A stretch of DNA of 64,000 nucleotides, from contig JAAWWF010000041.1 of NCBI GenBank assembly GCA_021404565.1, positions 62,001 through 126,000 of the forward strand, in the 5' to 3' direction. The notes beneath the pieces were generated by a model, which ran no database searches, was not told the DNA's origin, and worked only from the letters and a program-made list of their open reading frames with translations. Positions 59,718 through 64,000 of the stretch are shown piece after piece; the stretch's first letter is position 1, and each line of letters starts with the position of its first letter. This DNA is from Roseivirga sp. (GTDB lineage Bacteria > Bacteroidota > Bacteroidia > Cytophagales > Cyclobacteriaceae). A program made the translations under genes and the position numbers.

Positions 59718-62573
59718 ATGAAAAAGCTTAAACTGTTAATACCTCTGCTTCTGGCCGTGCTGATACTGGCACCTGCCCGAATCCTTGCTTTTCAAAGCCA
59801 GGAGTTGCCGGTCAACCCTGACGTTAAGATTGGCAAGCTTGATAATGGATTTACCTATTACATCCATGCCAATCCGAAGCCCGAAAACAGGGTGGAGTTC
59901 CGTCTGGCCGTAAACGCAGGCTCTATTCTGGAAGATGAAGATCAACTCGGTCTTGCCCACTTTACAGAGCACATGCTGTTTAATGGTACCGAAAACTTTA
60001 AGAAAAATGAACTAATAGACTTTTTGCAGAAAATGGGTCTTGAGTTTGGAGGAGACCTGAACGCCTATACCAGCTTTGATGAAACAGTATACATTTTGCC
60101 CATACCTCTTGAAGATCCGGATAATCTGGACAAAGCCCTTAGAGTACTCAGTGATTGGTCTCACAAAGCTTCAATGGAAGATGATGAAATAAACAAAGAA
60201 CGAGGTGTAGTGTTGGAAGAGTGGCGTCTTGGTCGCGGAGCAGGTCAGCGAATGCGTGAGGCCACCTGGCCCATCGCCTTTAAAGGCTCTTTGTATGCAG
60301 AACGCCTTCCGATAGGGACCGAGAAAAGTCTCGAGAATTTCAAGCCAAAGGCCATCAAACGCTTTTATAATGACTGGTACAGACCTGACTTGATGGCCCT
60401 CGTGGCCGTAGGTGATTTTGATGCCGAGGAAATGGAATCCAAGATCAGGGAGTATTTCAGTGATTGGAAGATGCCAAAAAAACCTCGTGAGCGGGTTTAT
60501 ACGGAGTTCCCTGATTTTAAAGAAACAAGAGTAGCCATTGCTACAGACGCAGAAGCTACTGGCAACAGTATCGCTGTCAACTTTATGACTCCTGGCAAGC
60601 AGGAACCAAAAAGTGATATGGAATCTTTTCGCAAGAGTCTGGTACGAGGCCTATTCTCTCAAATGATTAATCAGCGACTAGATGAAAAGAGACAGGCTCA
60701 GAACCCGCCTTTTCTATTCAGTTACAGTGGTTATGGAAGCTCCTTACCCAGAAATAAGAACGAGTACACCATTTATGTAAGTGTCAAGGAAGGCGAGTTT
60801 GCCGGTGGATTGAAAGCAGCCGTTACCGAAAACGAAAGAGTAAGAAGGCACGGGTTTACTGCCGGGGAGTTGGAAAGAGTGAAAGCAGCTTACCTAAATA
60901 GCTATGATCGTGCGGCCAAAGAGGCCGACAAACGTGAGTCCTGGAGGATTGTGAACTCCTACGTGGGTCATTACCTTAGAAAATCTTCTATCATGAGCCC
61001 GCAGCAGCGACTTGATCTGGCCACGGCTATGCTTCCTACGATTGAAGTTGAAGAGATTAATACCCTGATCAAGGGCTGGATGGGAGACCAGGGACAATAC
61101 ATAGTGGTGAACGCTAAGGATGAAAACAAAGGAGATATTCCTTCTGAAGAGGCCATCAAGTCAATTCTCTCCAATGTACGAAACGATAAGTCGATCGAAC
61201 CTTATGCTGAAAAGGCCATAGCCAGTACACTTTTGGCAAAAACACCGGAGAAGGGTAAAGTAATGTCTGAAGAAACCAACGCAACTACAGGTATCACTAA
61301 AATGACACTCTCCAACGGGGCGAGCGTTTTTGTTAAATCCACGGATTTTAAGAATGATGAAGTGCGTATGACAGCCTTCAGTGAGGGAGGTCATTCATTA
61401 TATGGAGATGAAGACTTCTTTGCTGCCTCTTATGGGGCTCAAATAGTCGGATCGAGTGGGCTGGGTGATATGTCGGCCATTGATATGCGGAAATTCATGA
61501 CAGGCAAAACAGCCAGTGTAAGAACTTACGTTGGGGCCTATGAAGAAGGGATGTCTGGTTTTTCAAGCATCAAAGACATTGAAACTTTCTTCCAATTGGT
61601 TTATAAGAATTTTACAGATGTAAGACGCGATGAGAAGGCCTTTGAAAGTTGGAGAAGCAGAACAAAGAACCAGCTGGAAAACTTCCGATCGAGTCCCGAC
61701 CTTAGCTATCAGCTTGAATTACAGAAAATCCTGACGGATAATCATCCGCGAGGAGTCGGATTCCCTACATCAGAAGATTTGGACAATCTCAACCTTGATC
61801 GTTCTCTGGAAATTTACAAAGAGCGTTTTGCCGATGCGGGAGACTTTACCTTCGTATTTGTTGGCAATATCGATATGGCCACCTTCAAGCCCATGCTTGA
61901 GACCTATATTGGCAGTTTGCCAGGTCTTAAATCAAATGAGCAGGCAAAGGATCTTAAGATCAGACCACCAAGAGGACAAATCAACGAGAACATTTATGCC
62001 GGTGTTGATAAAAAGAGTAATGTAAGCATTACGCTCAGCGGTGATTATGATTATGAGCTGCAGGACAATGCCAATATGAGTGCAGCAGCGAGTATTCTCA
62101 CCAACAAGATGATCGAAACCTTGAGGGAAGAAATGGGAGGTGTTTATGGAGCCGGAGCTCGTGCTTCCACTTCCAAAGATCCCTGGGAGAGCTTCCGTTT
62201 TACCATTTCATTCCCCTGTGACCCGGATAATGTGGATGCCCTTGTAGAAGCGGCCATGGCAGAACTTGAAAAGGTGAAAGCCGGAGATTTCACGGATGAG
62301 GATTTGGAAAAAGTGGTCTCTGCCCGAGTAAACAACTATGATGAGCAGATTAAAAACAATGGTTACTGGGAGAGGATGATTGGCGCCTACATTAAGTCTG
62401 ATCTTAACTTAGAAGATATACTGAAAGCCAACGACAGAAACAAAGCCATTTCCAAAGAGGCCATTGTCGCAGTAGTTAACAAGTACCTGACCAAAGAGAA
62501 CATGATTAAGGTAGTGAAGCTGCCGGAAGAGTATAAAAAGGGCGACTTGAATCAGGAGATTAAAAAGAACTAA
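59718..62573 (+). CDS. M16 zinc metallopeptidase (PqqL/insulinase family)
   Basis: This 951-residue secreted protease has a signal peptide (MKKLKLLIPLLLAVLILAPA, cleavage near ILAFQ). The inverted zinc motif is H81-F-T-E84-H85 and the third ligand lies in the 'NKERGVVLEEW' helix. Two M16 halves are present, the active one N-terminal and a second (~520-940) without the motif, with the 'FVGNIDMATFKPMLETYIGSLPG' fold element. It should cut peptides in the periplasm. It is monocistronic and ends in the terminator at 62599. Confidence 0.93.
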   Translation: MKKLKLLIPLLLAVLILAPARILAFQSQELPVNPDVKIGKLDNGFTYYIHANPKPENRVEFRLAVNAGSILEDEDQLGLAHFTEHMLFNGTENFKKNELIDFLQKMGLEFGGDLNAYTSFDETVYILPIPLEDPDNLDKALRVLSDWSHKASMEDDEINKERGVVLEEWRLGRGAGQRMREATWPIAFKGSLYAERLPIGTEKSLENFKPKAIKRFYNDWYRPDLMALVAVGDFDAEEMESKIREYFSDWKMPKKPRERVYTEFPDFKETRVAIATDAEATGNSIAVNFMTPGKQEPKSDMESFRKSLVRGLFSQMINQRLDEKRQAQNPPFLFSYSGYGSSLPRNKNEYTIYVSVKEGEFAGGLKAAVTENERVRRHGFTAGELERVKAAYLNSYDRAAKEADKRESWRIVNSYVGHYLRKSSIMSPQQRLDLATAMLPTIEVEEINTLIKGWMGDQGQYIVVNAKDENKGDIPSEEAIKSILSNVRNDKSIEPYAEKAIASTLLAKTPEKGKVMSEETNATTGITKMTLSNGASVFVKSTDFKNDEVRMTAFSEGGHSLYGDEDFFAASYGAQIVGSSGLGDMSAIDMRKFMTGKTASVRTYVGAYEEGMSGFSSIKDIETFFQLVYKNFTDVRRDEKAFESWRSRTKNQLENFRSSPDLSYQLELQKILTDNHPRGVGFPTSEDLDNLNLDRSLEIYKERFADAGDFTFVFVGNIDMATFKPMLETYIGSLPGLKSNEQAKDLKIRPPRGQINENIYAGVDKKSNVSITLSGDYDYELQDNANMSAAASILTNKMIETLREEMGGVYGAGARASTSKDPWESFRFTISFPCDPDNVDALVEAAMAELEKVKAGDFTDEDLEKVVSARVNNYDEQIKNNGYWERMIGAYIKSDLNLEDILKANDRNKAISKEAIVAVVNKYLTKENMIKVVKLPEEYKKGDLNQEIKKN

Positions 62574-62598
62574 AACTAAATCTGACTCAAATTTAACG

Positions 62599-62629
62599 AA
62601 GGGGCTTGCCATATGGCGGCCTCTTTTTT
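62599..62629 (+). terminator. terminator after the M16 gene
   Basis: An imperfect GC-rich stem centred on the palindrome GCCATATGGC, with G-U pairs, runs into CTCTTTTTTA. Confidence 0.65.
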
Positions 62630-62734
62630 AATGTTTGGACCGTACCTCGTGTATTGATTGCCAACTATTATCAATGACTATGTATTCCGACCTGATCTTA
62701 GGTCTGCTCGCTCTTAATTATTACTATCGAGAAT

Positions 62735-63811
62735 ATGACTTATAAAACCCCTTTAATAGTATCAATCATAAGCCTTACAATTTTAAGCTGCCAGCCCGAA
62801 GAGAAGCCCACTCCAGTCAGTTTTAAGCATGAAATAAATACAGGCAGCCTTGAAGTTTTTAACATTCCTCCGGTTCTGTGGAAAGAAAAAACGATATTCT
62901 GCACAGATGATTTTTTGGTAACGAACAGTGCAACAAGGGATACACTTTTCAGAGTTTTTGATTTGAAAAATCTTGATTATTTGGGCGGTTTTGGCACTTA
63001 TGGCCAGGGGCCTGAAGAATATAATGTGATTCCATCCAGTATATACTCACCCTATGGTAACGCTATTCATGTGGGTAGCCTCAAGAATAACCGAATAATA
63101 GAGGTGAAAAGAAACCCGCAAAATTCAACTTTAGATACTCACCTGGTTGAGGAACACCGAACCCCGGGAGAATTAGTGCCTCTCAATTGGTCTTTCAGAC
63201 TTAATGACACTTCCTTCGTTGGAGATAAATCATTCAATGAGGGATCAGAGTTGGCATATTTCAATACGGAGGATCATTCAACAGGGGTAATGCTCCCATA
63301 TCCTGATCTTGTGGAGAGCCTGACGCCCATAGCAAAATCACTGGTATATCTGAAGAAACTAAGAGTTAGCCGTGATGGATCGACAATAGTAATGGCCTAT
63401 TCCAGATTTCCTTTGATCAGGGTTTATGATGTTGAATCTAAAGAGGTGAAAAATGTATTTGTTGAAGTTGGCCCGCAATTCGAACAAACAAGCGAAATAA
63501 GGATGAATTCCGATGGAATGAATGTCAACTACCAGGATCTGTTTTCCTACTATGTCAATTTGGAGGTCACAGAAAAATTCATCTACGCTCAATTGCTAAT
63601 CACAAGTTGGGATAAAACCTTAGAGAACGTAAAATTGCACTACCCATCAGAGCTTCATGTTTTTGATCTGGAAGGAGAACCTCAACTCAGAATCAAACTG
63701 GAAGATTGGATGCATACTTATGCTCCCTCTCAAGATGATGAGTATATCTATTTTTGGAATAGCGGGATAGAAGATAAGCTCTATCGTCTGCCAATTGGAG
63801 ATAATCTTTGA
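62735..63811 (+). CDS. six-bladed beta-propeller-like lipoprotein
   Basis: This 358-residue lipoprotein has the lipobox LSC (Cys19). The mature part is a run of beta strands with 'FRVFDLKNLDYLGGFGTYGQGPEEY' and 'FPLIRVYDVESKEV', the pattern of the TolB/NHL-like six-bladed propellers common in Bacteroidota. The length fits one full propeller. Such proteins bind peptides or sugars at the cell surface, but no function can be named. It is a single gene with 161 bp of gene-free upstream DNA. Confidence 0.75.
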   Translation: MTYKTPLIVSIISLTILSCQPEEKPTPVSFKHEINTGSLEVFNIPPVLWKEKTIFCTDDFLVTNSATRDTLFRVFDLKNLDYLGGFGTYGQGPEEYNVIPSSIYSPYGNAIHVGSLKNNRIIEVKRNPQNSTLDTHLVEEHRTPGELVPLNWSFRLNDTSFVGDKSFNEGSELAYFNTEDHSTGVMLPYPDLVESLTPIAKSLVYLKKLRVSRDGSTIVMAYSRFPLIRVYDVESKEVKNVFVEVGPQFEQTSEIRMNSDGMNVNYQDLFSYYVNLEVTEKFIYAQLLITSWDKTLENVKLHYPSELHVFDLEGEPQLRIKLEDWMHTYAPSQDDEYIYFWNSGIEDKLYRLPIGDNL

Positions 63812-63912
63812 TCAACTGCCTGAATTTTCAGAGATTTTTTTCTCAAATCAGACGTATGCAGAAGCAGTGGAAAAATATAGGGATGAGTGTAGAGCCTTTT
63901 CCGAGCACTTCT

Positions 63913-64000
63913 CTATTTAATAATTACCTCATTCACGATGGGCTTCCCAAACTCTTTGGTAAGCATAACCAGAATCTTATCACGTGACATGTTGAGTTCA
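63913..64000 (-). CDS. C-terminal fragment of an unidentified protein
   Basis: An open frame enters from the right edge and ends at a TAG at 63913-63915. It encodes ELN followed by MSRDKILVMLTKEFGKPIVN and a hydrophobic EVIIK end. The segment is too short to assign. It could be the 3' end of a gene on the minus strand convergent with the propeller lipoprotein, or a chance frame. Confidence 0.35.
   Translation of the reverse strand, partial: ELNMSRDKILVMLTKEFGKPIVNEVIIK

Overview
This 64 kb window reads as chromosomal DNA from a free-living Bacteroidota, most likely a marine or soil Cytophagales-type organism. I infer this from several features. SecD and SecF are fused in one gene. There are many Sec signal peptides and lipoproteins, FKBP lipoproteins next to a DHH phosphoesterase, and RHS and tail-fibre proteins of Bacteroidota type. 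Some -7 elements fit TAnnTTTG, and start codons mostly lack a Shine-Dalgarno sequence. I found no rRNA, tRNA, CRISPR array, transposase or phage module. Both window edges cut through genes.

Layout. 0-5 kb: a kynurenine / 3-hydroxyanthranilate meta-cleavage block in two divergent arms, with nbaC and nbaD followed by an alkyltransferase start on the minus strand, and an atypical SDR, an M19 dipeptidase and the aminomuconate semialdehyde dehydrogenase on the plus strand. 5.2-5.4 kb: a strongly structured RNA candidate ending in a terminator. 5.4-16 kb: a small secreted protein, an FtsX/MacB-type permease, a protein phosphatase, a sterol-desaturase-type hydroxylase, thioredoxin, an alpha/beta hydrolase, dxs, scpA and a flippase-like membrane protein. 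16-29 kb: a very large secreted fusion of a CarboxypepD_reg-like domain with an S9 prolyl oligopeptidase, then ndk, nrnA, two FKBP lipoproteins, rdgB, udk, secDF and a TPR protein. 29-39 kb: two secreted peptidase or amidohydrolase genes, a LacI-controlled alpha-glucosidase/transporter operon with two matching operators, and class II aldolase. 54.6-64 kb: pfkA, small proteins, a second FtsX-type permease, an M16 peptidase and a propeller lipoprotein.

The most unusual region is 38988-54620, an apparent surface or secreted polymorphic-toxin locus. It holds a tail-fibre-like coiled-coil protein, a 1108-residue YD/RHS protein, and a 2784-residue RHS protein. The large RHS protein carries fifteen Ig-like units, 80 residues each with essentially no length variation, and its C-terminal tip has a metzincin zinc-protease signature, HExxHxxGxxH. 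Next come a cluster of REP-like hairpins, a second tail-fibre-like protein and a coiled-coil protein with a barrel-like C-terminus. The toxin tip is visibly more AT-rich than the body. It is followed not by an immunity gene but by a 29-codon signal-peptide-like ORF that runs into the hairpin cluster.

All assignments come from reading the sequence and from memory of the protein families; no database search was run. Start codons were moved downstream of the longest ORF where a signal peptide or family N-terminus made this clear.
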